DNA of 64,000 nt from Paenibacillus bouchesdurhonensis. GTDB lineage: Bacteria; Bacillota; Bacilli; Paenibacillales; Paenibacillaceae. The stretch lies in the NCBI RefSeq assembly GCF_900155685.1, contig NZ_LT732548.1:956134-1020133 (forward strand), written 5' to 3'. This document shows, piece after piece, positions 24,852 through 33,077 of this stretch; the stretch's first letter is position 1; the number at the start of each line of letters is the position of its first letter. The notes under the pieces were generated by a model. It had not been told where the DNA came from, made no database searches, and was given only the letters and a program-made list of their open reading frames with translations. A program made the translations under genes and the position numbers.

Positions 24852-25676
24852 ATGAACTATAAAATGATCGTGCTAGATTTGGATGATACGCTGCTTCGGG
24901 ACGACCACACGATTGCGCCGCGTACGAAGAAGGCGCTTATGGATGCGCAAGAGGCGGGGATTAAAGTCGTGCTGGCCTCCGGCCGTCCGACCTTTGCGAT
25001 GACGCATATCGCCAAGGAACTGGAGCTTGAGAAATACGGGAGCTTCATCCTTTCTTTTAACGGGGCTAAAATTACGAATTGTGCAACCGAAGACGTATTG
25101 TTCAGCAGCACGCTATCGCCGGAAACGGTACATGAGCTGTATGAAATCAGCAAGCAAGAGGGAGTATGGATCCATACGTATGTCGGCGATGATATCGTAA
25201 CACCGGCGAACAATAAGTACACCGATATCGAGGGCGAGATTACGGGTATGCCAATTATTGAGGCTGCGAATTTTGTTGAAGCGATCCAAGAGCCTGTTGT
25301 GAAGGTATTGATGGTAGACGATCCAGAGAAGCTGATCGCTTTAGAGGGCAGGCTGCAGCCACAGCTGGAGGGAGAGCTTAACGTCGTTCGCTCCAAGCCA
25401 TTTTTCCTGGAGTTTACGGAGGCGGGGGTAGATAAAGGGACAAGCCTTCATCATCTCATTCAGCAGCTAGGGATTAAGCGGGAAGAGGTCATTGCTATCG
25501 GCGACAGCTACAATGATTTGGCTATGATTGAATTTGCCGGGCTTGGCGTAGCTATGGGCAACGCTCCTGACGATATTAAAGCGGTCGCGGATCATGTGAC
25601 GGATACGAATATGGAGGACGGCGTAGCTAAGGTCGTCGAAACGTATATGCTTAATCAAGCGGCGCCAACCGCATAG
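24852..25676 (+). CDS. Cof-type HAD-IIB sugar/nucleotide phosphatase
   Basis: A 274-residue cytoplasmic phosphatase of the YidA/Cof type. The nucleophile block is MIVLDLDDTLLRDD (first Asp nucleophile, second Asp acid/base), motif II is VLASGRP, and motif III/IV is AIGDSYNDLAMIEFAG. The C2-type cap lies between about residues 85 and 190. Complete and normal in length. Cof-type enzymes act on sugar phosphates, and a specific substrate cannot be named here. Confidence 0.9.
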   Translation: MNYKMIVLDLDDTLLRDDHTIAPRTKKALMDAQEAGIKVVLASGRPTFAMTHIAKELELEKYGSFILSFNGAKITNCATEDVLFSSTLSPETVHELYEISKQEGVWIHTYVGDDIVTPANNKYTDIEGEITGMPIIEAANFVEAIQEPVVKVLMVDDPEKLIALEGRLQPQLEGELNVVRSKPFFLEFTEAGVDKGTSLHHLIQQLGIKREEVIAIGDSYNDLAMIEFAGLGVAMGNAPDDIKAVADHVTDTNMEDGVAKVVETYMLNQAAPTA

Positions 25677-25804
25677 TTGCAAATTAAGTCGAATTAGAGC
25701 GCTGAACGTCGTGTCGGCGCTCTTTGACGTTCTTGGAAATTAGGCGATAGACCACGTGGTGTCAGCAGGGGGAGGGCTCATGAGCAGGAAACTTATGATG
25801 GGGC

Positions 25805-25990
25805 GGTTCAAGCAAGTTACGTGCGCTGCAGAACAACCTCAACCAAGAACTGATTGTTCTTGAGAATACGCTGAATAATATCAACCACGTCTCGCAGCAG
25901 CACAGGCTGCTTATTTTAGACAATGATGGCCGGGTTGCATTCAGCGAAAATGAAGATTTGGGGTTGTTAAGGCAAGATGTAATGCTTTAG
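25805..25990 (+). pseudogene. Fragment of a sensor histidine kinase sensor domain (relic)
   Basis: A 61-codon open stretch with a coding character (LRALQNNLNQELIVLENTLN, then LLILDNDGRVAFSENEDLG), resembling the extracellular part of YesM-like kinases. It has no start: the frame is closed at 25796, while a short ATG-led frame at 25780 runs in another register, suggesting a frameshift. Its stop codon (25988-25990) is the first triplet of interspersed repeat copy 2, so the gene end was replaced. Confidence 0.5.
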
Positions 25991-26054
25991 GTACACGAAA
26001 TGCAGCTATTTGCGAAACCGCAAGCAATGAACAAAAGTAGACACATGTAATCCA
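25988..26054 (+). repeat. Interspersed repeat, copy 2 (two half-units 50 bp apart)
   Basis: TAGGTACACGAAATGCA (25988-26004) and TAGACACATGTAATCCA (26038-26054), again starting exactly 50 bp apart as in copy 1 at 15764-15830. The DNA between the halves is poorly conserved. Confidence 0.65.
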
Positions 26055-26158
26055 TTTAAATTCAACGGTAAGGACTGGAGCCAATGCGAGAAAGGCGTGA
26101 ATCCTGAATCTAATCAGAGCACCCGCCGATCAGATCGACGGGTGTTCTGATTGCTAAA

Positions 26159-29100
26159 TTATTTCAGGAAAGGCCCGTTATCTCCGATTTTGCCCGGGGC
26201 CGGATTGCCTGGCAGATCTAGAACGTAGATCCGAAGATTGCCTTGACCAGATACGGTGGCAGTTAGGGTGCCGTTGGTTACATTCTTCACGTCACCCGTA
26301 ATGGCATCCTTATAGGTGCCATTTGGAATCCTGCTGAACGTTGCTGATGAGCTTACAGTTATCAATGCAAAGCTGTCCACGCCTGAGGCTGCGTCTGTGT
26401 AGCGGCGCTTATAGGCCATTCCTCCTTGGATATCCTCTGTCGAGTATTGGCCTTTTTGCAGTGCTGGTATTTCACGGCGAATTTGATTAAGCCGCTGTAC
26501 GTGCTTAACAAGAGGGTGGTTCAACGTTTCGGCTACTGCGCCGCTTGCATACTGTACCTTGCCAAAATCGCTGGCAATCACGGTTCCTTCGAGCTTATCT
26601 CCGAAGTAGGCACGGCCCGTCTCTTCCAGCGGACAGGTTGGACCGCAATCGATTTGTGCTCCGGCTTTGAACTCAATTTCTGAACCGTAATATAGTGTTG
26701 GAATACCGCGGAACGTCCACATGAGGCTCATATTTTCTGCCCAAGCTGCCGTGCCGCCAGTGTAACGGGTGTTGGACTTGTTCGGTCCATAATCGTGGCT
26801 GTCGACATAGACGACGTTGAAGGTTGCATCATTATAGCTGTCGTCGGAATCTTTGCCGTTCCAAAACGCATTGCCTGCGTCACTGAAATTCATATGCATC
26901 CGCATGTCGATGACACTCATCCCCGAGAACTTGCTGTGATCTGGTGTGTGGTAGTCATTTCCTCTAAGGAAGGCGTTATCGGATATCGGCTGATTGCCGG
27001 TACCGAGATTATTCTCGTATTGATACATTTCCAGGGCTGCAGCAGCATCATCTGCACTGTATTCCTTACGCTCTTTCCATGTGAAAAACTGGGCAGAATG
27101 GTTCACGGAGCCCCGGTTCCATTTATCGTTGACAAAGGAGCCTACCTCACCGAACATAAAAAAGTTTTTACCCTTATCCCCAAATTTCTCTATAGAATGA
27201 TTCATGGCATCCGGCAGAAAGTGCCGATTCCAAGTCGTACGAGGAATGTGCACGGCCGTATCAATACGGAAGCCATCGACGCCCATATCAATATATTTAC
27301 GATATACGTCCTTCAGAAATTCCTGAACGGGTGCAGACTCGGTATTGAAATCAGCCAAATCCTCATGAATCCAGCAGCTTCTGGAGTCTTCACCTTCCCA
27401 GTTACCGATCCAACACTGGTGGTACAGCTCTTCCGGGAACATGCCGGAGGTTGGATTCGGCCATTGGCAATTGTAGATACGATGGCCTTCCTTACTGTAA
27501 TACTGTGTTGGTGTTCCCCAGTTCCGGCACGTATTCCCGTTTGGCTCCTCTGTGGACCAAAGATCGCCGTTATAGGCTTTACCCATCGGATTATTAGTCG
27601 TAATTCCATCATACTCCTTGCCTGGAATAGGGTCGTCATAATACCAACTCCACTCGTTGTCCTGAATCCCGAACACTTTTGGTGAGAACAGGTTCTTTTC
27701 CCCCCAGCGACTGGAATGGTTGTATACGACGTCCTGAATGATCTTGATCCCTTTGTTATGGGCTTCATTAATCAAATCCTGATAAGTGGCTCCCGGGGAT
27801 TCCAGACGGGGGTCAACACGATAGAAGTCCCAGCCGTGATAGCCATGGAAATCGTAATCCGAGCGGTTAAGGACGACGGGTGTAATCCAGATGGCAGAAA
27901 AGCCTAGAGCCTTGATGTAATCGAGCTTCTCGATTAATCCCTTGAAGTCACCACGGAACATCGGATCATTGTTGGCGGCATTACCTGTAGACTCATGGAA
28001 CTGTCCCCCACGATTATTAGACTCGTCACCGTCATAGAAGCGGGCTGTCATTACAAAATAAATCGAATCCTCACGCATATCGGTGCCAAGAGGCTCACCG
28101 CCTAAAGGGGCTTCAGGGGCGTCCCCTGTCTTAGCGGATACAGCTTCGCTGTTTTCCGATTTGTTGGGCGGTACGGCTTTGTCAAAGGCTTTTATCGAGT
28201 AGGTGTATTCCGTTTGGGCTTCCAGGTTTGTATCGTTATATGAATGACTGGTTGTTGTAAAGACTTTTGTACCTAGCATGCCTCCGGTACGAGTGATTTC
28301 ATAGCCGGCCAAACCACGGCCGCCTTCATTATCGGCAGAAGCCTCCCAAGTAATTGTAATTTTCAGACCGTTGACGGTGGCTTTGGGGCTGCCTGGTATA
28401 GAAGGGGGAATCGTATCTTCAGGGAGAGGTGTACAAGGGTTGGGAGCTCCGGCTGTCACGACACCATCCTTAACCGTGACAAGGCCGGACGGGATAATAT
28501 AGTCAGCCCCATTATTATTGTCCCATACAGAGCCGTTGTTGAAGGCGGCCTTTAGTTCATGACCTGTTCCTAGATCAACGGTTTTCTTAGCCCAATCCAT
28601 ACAGGCGGTTTCACTCATGGAAATCCCGGGAGGTGTCGTCCATTTCGAGCCATCCAGAGAGTAGTGGATATTTGCCGAACTCCAGGAGCGATTCTTGGTA
28701 TAGTAATATATTTGCGCCTGATTGCCAGCAGCGTCCTCCGCCGAAGTTGTTACTTCCAGCGCTAGAGATGGTGCTGATTTGTTGCCTGCCAAGTCTTTGG
28801 CTACAACAGTATAACTGTAATTTGTAGAAGGATTTAAACCGGAATCCTTATAGGTGGTAGCTGTAGTATCAGCTTTTACAAGGATTTGATCACGATAGAC
28901 GTCATAACCTGCCAAGCCGCTGCCGCCATCATTATCCATGGACGCTGTCCATGTGATGGTTACGGACGTACTTGTTACGCTGTCTGTGCTTAACCCGGTA
29001 GGTACATTTGGTGGAATGTTATCTTCATTGCTTGTCTCACAAGGATCACCTGGGGAAACAACACCGTTCTCGACCTTGACACTGCCTGCACCGAGATCGT

Positions 29101-29773
29101 AATTCCTTCCATTGTTATTATCCCAGCTCGATCCGTTGTTAAAAGCTGCTGCAAGTCTTGTAGATGTGCCAAGAGAAATATTTTTCTTCTTCCATCCCAA
29201 GCAGGCATCCTCCATGGCTAACCCAGGAGGTGTAGTCCATGCCATGCCGTTTGGGGAATAGTGAATATTGACGTTGTCCCAGTTGTTATTAGGCTTGTAG
29301 AAAACCGTTGATACGTTACCTTCCGATCCAGGCAGACTGCCGTCACAAGGGTTGCCAGCTCCTGCGAGCACTTGCCCCTCTTTAATTTGATGTATTCCTG
29401 TACCGAGTGTGTAATTGTTGCCACCGTTATTATCCCAGGAATCTTGACCGTTATAGAAAACAGTCTGAAAATTAGAAATGGTGCCTAGATCTATCGTTGC
29501 TCGAGTCCAGTCTGTACAGGCTAGTTCCATAGCTACTCCTGGAATACTTGTCCAACTGCCATTTGCGTTATGGTGAATGTTAACGGTGCTCCAATTTTTG
29601 TACGGTGTGTAATAGTAGACGCTTGCTGTATTATTACTAGTGGGTTCAGCAGCTGCTATAGCTTGGAAGGGTATGCCGGCCATACCTGATAGTAATGAGA
29701 AGAAGAAGGCGATACATAATACAACATAAGGCCATTTCTTTACCTCGTGAATTTTATAGTCCAATGATTGCAT
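26159..29773 (-). CDS. Secreted multi-domain alpha-amylase (GH13 with three CBM25 and two FN3 domains)
   Basis: A 1204-residue extracellular amylase. Order: signal peptide (1 to about 42, ending AIAAA), CBM25 (51-145), CBM25 (154-247), FN3 (252-345), CBM25 (353-447), FN3 (453-550), GH13 barrel (about 565-1100), and a C-terminal beta domain. Catalytic residues are in place: region I DVVYNHSS, nucleophile Asp838 in GFRIDTAVH, acid Glu876 in FMFGEVGS, and Asp994 in VYVDSHDYG. The three CBM25 copies bind raw starch granules. AAGGAGG directly abuts ATG 29773, so TTG 29764 (nine bases from the site) may be the true start. Promoter and cre-like sites lie upstream. Confidence 0.93.
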   Translation of the reverse strand: MQSLDYKIHEVKKWPYVVLCIAFFFSLLSGMAGIPFQAIAAAEPTSNNTASVYYYTPYKNWSTVNIHHNANGSWTSIPGVAMELACTDWTRATIDLGTISNFQTVFYNGQDSWDNNGGNNYTLGTGIHQIKEGQVLAGAGNPCDGSLPGSEGNVSTVFYKPNNNWDNVNIHYSPNGMAWTTPPGLAMEDACLGWKKKNISLGTSTRLAAAFNNGSSWDNNNGRNYDLGAGSVKVENGVVSPGDPCETSNEDNIPPNVPTGLSTDSVTSTSVTITWTASMDNDGGSGLAGYDVYRDQILVKADTTATTYKDSGLNPSTNYSYTVVAKDLAGNKSAPSLALEVTTSAEDAAGNQAQIYYYTKNRSWSSANIHYSLDGSKWTTPPGISMSETACMDWAKKTVDLGTGHELKAAFNNGSVWDNNNGADYIIPSGLVTVKDGVVTAGAPNPCTPLPEDTIPPSIPGSPKATVNGLKITITWEASADNEGGRGLAGYEITRTGGMLGTKVFTTTSHSYNDTNLEAQTEYTYSIKAFDKAVPPNKSENSEAVSAKTGDAPEAPLGGEPLGTDMREDSIYFVMTARFYDGDESNNRGGQFHESTGNAANNDPMFRGDFKGLIEKLDYIKALGFSAIWITPVVLNRSDYDFHGYHGWDFYRVDPRLESPGATYQDLINEAHNKGIKIIQDVVYNHSSRWGEKNLFSPKVFGIQDNEWSWYYDDPIPGKEYDGITTNNPMGKAYNGDLWSTEEPNGNTCRNWGTPTQYYSKEGHRIYNCQWPNPTSGMFPEELYHQCWIGNWEGEDSRSCWIHEDLADFNTESAPVQEFLKDVYRKYIDMGVDGFRIDTAVHIPRTTWNRHFLPDAMNHSIEKFGDKGKNFFMFGEVGSFVNDKWNRGSVNHSAQFFTWKERKEYSADDAAAALEMYQYENNLGTGNQPISDNAFLRGNDYHTPDHSKFSGMSVIDMRMHMNFSDAGNAFWNGKDSDDSYNDATFNVVYVDSHDYGPNKSNTRYTGGTAAWAENMSLMWTFRGIPTLYYGSEIEFKAGAQIDCGPTCPLEETGRAYFGDKLEGTVIASDFGKVQYASGAVAETLNHPLVKHVQRLNQIRREIPALQKGQYSTEDIQGGMAYKRRYTDAASGVDSFALITVSSSATFSRIPNGTYKDAITGDVKNVTNGTLTATVSGQGNLRIYVLDLPGNPAPGKIGDNGPFLK

Positions 29774-29827
29774 CCTCCTTAATAATAAGCTCTGATAGTC
29801 GCTAGTCTACAAAATCCTCTCTTGTTG

Positions 29828-29841
29828 GGAAAACGTTTGCA
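29828..29841. promoter_or_regulatory. cre-like site in the amylase leader
   Basis: GGAAAACGTTTGCA matches the CcpA consensus TGNAANCGNNNNCA at all but the first base. It lies between the amylase promoter and gene. Confidence 0.45.
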
Positions 29842-29992
29842 CGGATGTGCGCAAGGTATCCTGCAATTAAAAAACTAGAGGCAATAGCATTCCTTGTATG
29901 TTGTGAATAAGATCAGTCATGACAAGGCACCAATAATCTTTATTGGATCGATGTAGTCATTATAGCTATAGTCTACCATCCCCCCTTTTTTG

Positions 29993-30006
29993 CGCAAACG
30001 CTTTCA
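29993..30006. promoter_or_regulatory. cre-like site at the amylase transcription start
   Basis: CGCAAACGCTTTCA matches the cre consensus TGNAANCGNNNNCA at 13 of 14 bases. It lies just after the predicted -10 on the minus strand, a classic position for CcpA repression of amylase. Confidence 0.65.
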
Positions 30007-30017
30007 ATTGCATTTAT

Positions 30018-30047
30018 ATATTATCAGCAGCCACTAAAAATTGTCAA
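30018..30047 (-). promoter_or_regulatory. Amylase promoter
   Basis: Minus-strand TTGACA (30047-30042) and TAATAT (30023-30018) with an 18-base spacer. It gives a leader of roughly 240 bases before the amylase start. Confidence 0.65.
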
Positions 30048-30097
30048 CAATTGTGATTTTTTAAATTATGTCTACTCTCTTGTTGCATTGGCTAAGG

Positions 30098-30126
30098 TTG
30101 ACAATCCCGTTCGTAGACCTTATCAT
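30098..30126 (+). promoter_or_regulatory. Promoter of the riboswitch-kamA transcript
   Basis: TTGACA (30098-30103) and TATCAT (30121-30126) with a 17-base spacer, directly before the riboswitch. Confidence 0.7.
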
Positions 30127-30127
30127 A

Positions 30128-30265
30128 GACACACGCTTAGTTTCTTGGTAAGAGCCAAGAAAGCGGGGGAACCGGTTTTACATTGGGGCGAATCACTCAT
30201 TCACATGAGGTGTAGGGTACCATCTTACCCGAGTCCGTCAGCTAACCTCGTCAGCAGTGGATGGG
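30128..30265 (+). ncRNA. c-di-AMP riboswitch (ydaO/yuaA type)
   Basis: Conserved aptamer blocks occur in the usual order: ACACGCTTAG, AAGCGGGGGAACC, TTGGGGCGAATC, GTAGGGTACC, then TACCCGAGTCCGTCAGCTAA followed by CCTCG. These are the hallmark segments of the ydaO c-di-AMP riboswitch. Two terminators follow before kamA, so ligand binding is expected to stop transcription. Known members control potassium and osmolyte genes. Confidence 0.87.
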
Positions 30266-30295
30266 TCTGTTATAAGATCATTTATTACGTCTCTT

Positions 30296-30322
30296 TAGAC
30301 CCTTTTATTAGGGTCTATTTTT
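30296..30322 (+). terminator. First riboswitch-linked terminator
   Basis: TAGACCC (30296-30302) pairs with GGGTCTA (30311-30317), followed by five T. This is the likely expression platform of the riboswitch. Confidence 0.8.
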
Positions 30323-30354
30323 GTCTTCTGACCCTTGCTGGCGCAGCTGTGTCC

Positions 30355-30382
30355 AAGACCCCCCGATTTGGGGTCTTTTTTT
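30355..30382 (+). terminator. Second terminator before kamA
   Basis: AAGACCCC (30355-30362) pairs with GGGGTCTT (30370-30377), followed by TTTTT. The two terminators share the AGACCC/GGGTCT core. Confidence 0.85.
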
Positions 30383-30409
30383 GTTGATTACTAGGAAGGA
30401 GGATGTACA

Positions 30410-31597
30410 ATGACTAAGACAAGAACAAAGTACATTACAAATCTAGACAGATTGACGATGATTCCGGAAGAGGAGCGCGAGCGCTTGAAACCGATTACGG
30501 AGAAATTCGTATTTCGGGTGAACGATTATTATTTGAACCTGATCGACTGGAATGATCCCCATGATCCGATTCGCAAGCTTGTCATTCCGAATGAGGGGGA
30601 GCTCGAGGAGTATGGCCGTTGGGATGCTTCCGACGAGGATACCAACTACGTTGTGCCGGGATGTCAGCATAAATACACGACAACGGCTCTCCTAATCGTG
30701 TCGGAGGTATGTGGAGCCTACTGCCGCTATTGCTTCCGCAAACGCCTGTTCCGCAACGATGTGAAGGAGGCCATGTCCGATGTTCAACCGGGCATCGATT
30801 ATATCGCCAAGCATCCCGAAATCAACAATGTCCTGTTGACCGGTGGAGACAGCCTAATTCTCGCTACGGAGAAGCTGCGGGGAATTCTTGAGCAACTGCG
30901 TGAAATCGAGCACGTTAAGATCATTCGTTTGGGTTCAAAGATCCCTGTGTTTAACCCTATGCGGATCTACGAGGATGAAGAGCTGCTGGATGTGATCCGC
31001 ACTTATTCCACGCCGGAGCAGCGCATTTACGTCATGGCTCATATTAACCATCCGCGCGAGATTACCCCAGAAGCTAGAAGGGGATTCCAGGCTCTGCATG
31101 AGGCTGGGGCGATTGTGGTAAACCAGACACCGGTGTTAAAAGGCATTAACGATGATCCTGTTGTGCTTGGCGAGCTGCTGGATAAACTATCTTGGGCGGG
31201 AGTAACGCCATATTACTTCTTCGTTAACCGGCCAGTGGCAGGGAATCGGGATTTTGTCCTTACACTGGAGGAAGTCTACCGGATCGTCGAAGAAGCGAAG
31301 GCGAGAACATCCGGACTAGGAAAACGTGTCAGACTTTCGATGAGCCATACATCGGGCAAAATCGAAATTTTGGCTATTGAAGACGGCAAGGCGTATCTGA
31401 AATACCATCAGTCTCGTGACGGAGATTACGGAAAAATGATGATACTAGATTGCCCTAAGGATGCCGCTTGGTTCGACGACCTGCCCGGCAATGAGCAGCA
31501 TTGGGAGCAGCCAGAGAAGAAGACGGATGAAGTCGTCTCCGTGAATGAAATGCCGGATCTTCCGCAGAAGAGAAAACGTACGCCAGCCGTTCTATAG
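30410..31597 (+). CDS. kamA: KamA-family radical SAM aminomutase (lysine 2,3-aminomutase-like)
   Basis: A 395-residue radical SAM enzyme related to lysine 2,3-aminomutase, which converts L-lysine to beta-lysine using a 4Fe-4S cluster, SAM and PLP. The cluster motif is CGAYCRYCF (about residues 102-110), with QHKYTTTALLIVSEV before it and LLTGGDSLI after it. The PLP-lysine region is at SMSHTSGKIEIL. ATG 30410 lies eight bases after AAGGAGG. The upstream c-di-AMP riboswitch links it to osmotic control; beta-lysine derivatives are known compatible solutes. The acetyltransferase (AblB) that completes that pathway is not adjacent. A KamA paralogue with another substrate cannot be excluded. Confidence 0.85.
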   Translation: MTKTRTKYITNLDRLTMIPEEERERLKPITEKFVFRVNDYYLNLIDWNDPHDPIRKLVIPNEGELEEYGRWDASDEDTNYVVPGCQHKYTTTALLIVSEVCGAYCRYCFRKRLFRNDVKEAMSDVQPGIDYIAKHPEINNVLLTGGDSLILATEKLRGILEQLREIEHVKIIRLGSKIPVFNPMRIYEDEELLDVIRTYSTPEQRIYVMAHINHPREITPEARRGFQALHEAGAIVVNQTPVLKGINDDPVVLGELLDKLSWAGVTPYYFFVNRPVAGNRDFVLTLEEVYRIVEEAKARTSGLGKRVRLSMSHTSGKIEILAIEDGKAYLKYHQSRDGDYGKMMILDCPKDAAWFDDLPGNEQHWEQPEKKTDEVVSVNEMPDLPQKRKRTPAVL

Positions 31598-31673
31598 CTA
31601 AAAGCGCATAATACTCTCTGTACCAATCATGCTTAGAGCATCATAAGTAGCATCCAATATTTATTTAGAAAAG

Positions 31674-31732
31674 AAAATCCCCTGAAGAGCGGCTTGGAGA
31701 AATCTCCTGCCGACGCTCCAGGGGATTTTACT
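31674..31732. terminator. Terminator after kamA
   Basis: AAAATCCCCTG pairs with CAGGGGATTTT around inner GAGCG/CGCTC and GGAG/CTCC pairing, a long near-symmetric hairpin with A- and T-rich flanks. Confidence 0.85.
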
Positions 31733-31829
31733 TTGCTCCAAGTATGATATTTCTCAGAAGAGGTCAAATGGATTATTATAAATTTAATAATATCTAATAC
31801 TATATTATCTTCATGGAGAAGGAGTAATT

Positions 31830-32981
31830 ATGGGGCGACTGAAATTCGATTCTTCCCGCTACAGAGTGGAATGGGGCACGGAGAGCATAGAGCTACTGGC
31901 CAAAGAATTTGCGCTGCTGCAGTTTTTGTACCGCCATCGTGACCGTGCATTTTCGCGTGACCAGCTCCTTGATCAGGTATGGGCAATGGAGTTCCCTGGG
32001 GAACGAACGGTGGATGATCATATTTATCGATTAAGGAAGAAACTGTCTTCATGGAACCATCTTCAAATCAATACGGTGCGGGGATACGGGTATAGTATGA
32101 CCGTCAGAGAACCGAGATCCTTGATGAATCCATCTGTAGGGGATCTTGAGGTTAATTCTTCGGTAAGGGATATTTTTAAGAAGTATCATCTGTACGGACA
32201 AGGAAAGTCAATGCTGGCGCTGGCAACGCAGCAGGATATTCTTGGATTTGATATGGATCCATTTTACACGGTCTATTTAAAATTTATCCAGGGAGATATC
32301 GCCTGGTTTCTGCAGGCCGAGGAGATTCCGCTGCAAAATCGGCTGTTTTGGCTGCTCATTTTATACCGTGGGACAAACCCTGAACCGGAGCAGATACTGA
32401 ACTACTGCAAGCAAGCAATTTCACGGCGTATTCTCTTATCTGAAGAACATCGCGAAATGAGCATTCTTAACATTCTTGAAGTCTATGCGGATGCGGGTCT
32501 GTCCATGGAGGCTATCAAGCGGTTCGAGCATACGAGAGAGACGGTTCGAAGGGATGGCCTTAAAGGCTTCATCATGCCGGTGGCTATTATGGAAATGTAC
32601 GTCTACGTGCTGGCAGGGCAGCTCGAAGAAGCCGCCAAAGCATCTGAACGCCTGACCGAATTTCTTAAGGAAACACCTTATCTACGAGAGATTGGCCGTT
32701 ACCAAATCGTTCAAGGATTGTTGTGCCTAGCTCAGGGCCGAAAAAGTGAGGCAGAGCAATTATTTGATGAAGGTCTGGATGTGCTGAATATGTCGTTGAA
32801 TGTCCCGCTGCGGCTTATTTCCGTGTGCCAAATTATGAGATATATCGAACGAAATTATTCCTCTCTTGAAATGGAACATAAATATGTCTCCATATATGGA
32901 GCTCTGGATCAAGAGTACGGGTTATCAAAGTACAAAAAGGATATAGAGCTTGTCATCAATAGAGCGTTCTCAATGTCATAG
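31830..32981 (+). CDS. Winged-helix (OmpR/PhoB-type) regulator without receiver domain
   Basis: A 383-residue protein. The first 95 residues are a Trans_reg_C winged helix (ELLAKEFALLQFLYRHRDRAF, DQVWAMEFPGERTVDDHIYRLRKKL, INTVRGYGY). There is no receiver domain. The rest is helical with repeat-like helix pairs (about 190-360), resembling the TPR-like tail of BTAD/SARP-type regulators. ATG 31830 follows AGAAGGAG. The MFS transporter gene follows 96 bases later and may be its target. The signal is unknown. Confidence 0.72.
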   Translation: MGRLKFDSSRYRVEWGTESIELLAKEFALLQFLYRHRDRAFSRDQLLDQVWAMEFPGERTVDDHIYRLRKKLSSWNHLQINTVRGYGYSMTVREPRSLMNPSVGDLEVNSSVRDIFKKYHLYGQGKSMLALATQQDILGFDMDPFYTVYLKFIQGDIAWFLQAEEIPLQNRLFWLLILYRGTNPEPEQILNYCKQAISRRILLSEEHREMSILNILEVYADAGLSMEAIKRFEHTRETVRRDGLKGFIMPVAIMEMYVYVLAGQLEEAAKASERLTEFLKETPYLREIGRYQIVQGLLCLAQGRKSEAEQLFDEGLDVLNMSLNVPLRLISVCQIMRYIERNYSSLEMEHKYVSIYGALDQEYGLSKYKKDIELVINRAFSMS

Positions 32982-33077
32982 CCTGCGATGCAGTTCAGCA
33001 ACTGTCTGATATTCCTCTGACAAACCTCAGATAGGATAGGGATATCTGATATCTTAGATGCGAAAGGAATATGACCT

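Noticed and set aside
26795..27685. 296-codon open frame on the plus strand opposite the amylase gene
   Set aside because: It lies wholly antisense to the GH13 domain, has no ribosome binding site or recognisable motif, and reflects codon use of the real gene.
30088..30387. 99-codon frame across the kamA leader
   Set aside because: The DNA is explained by a promoter, the c-di-AMP aptamer and two terminators. The frame has no ribosome binding site and reads through hairpins.
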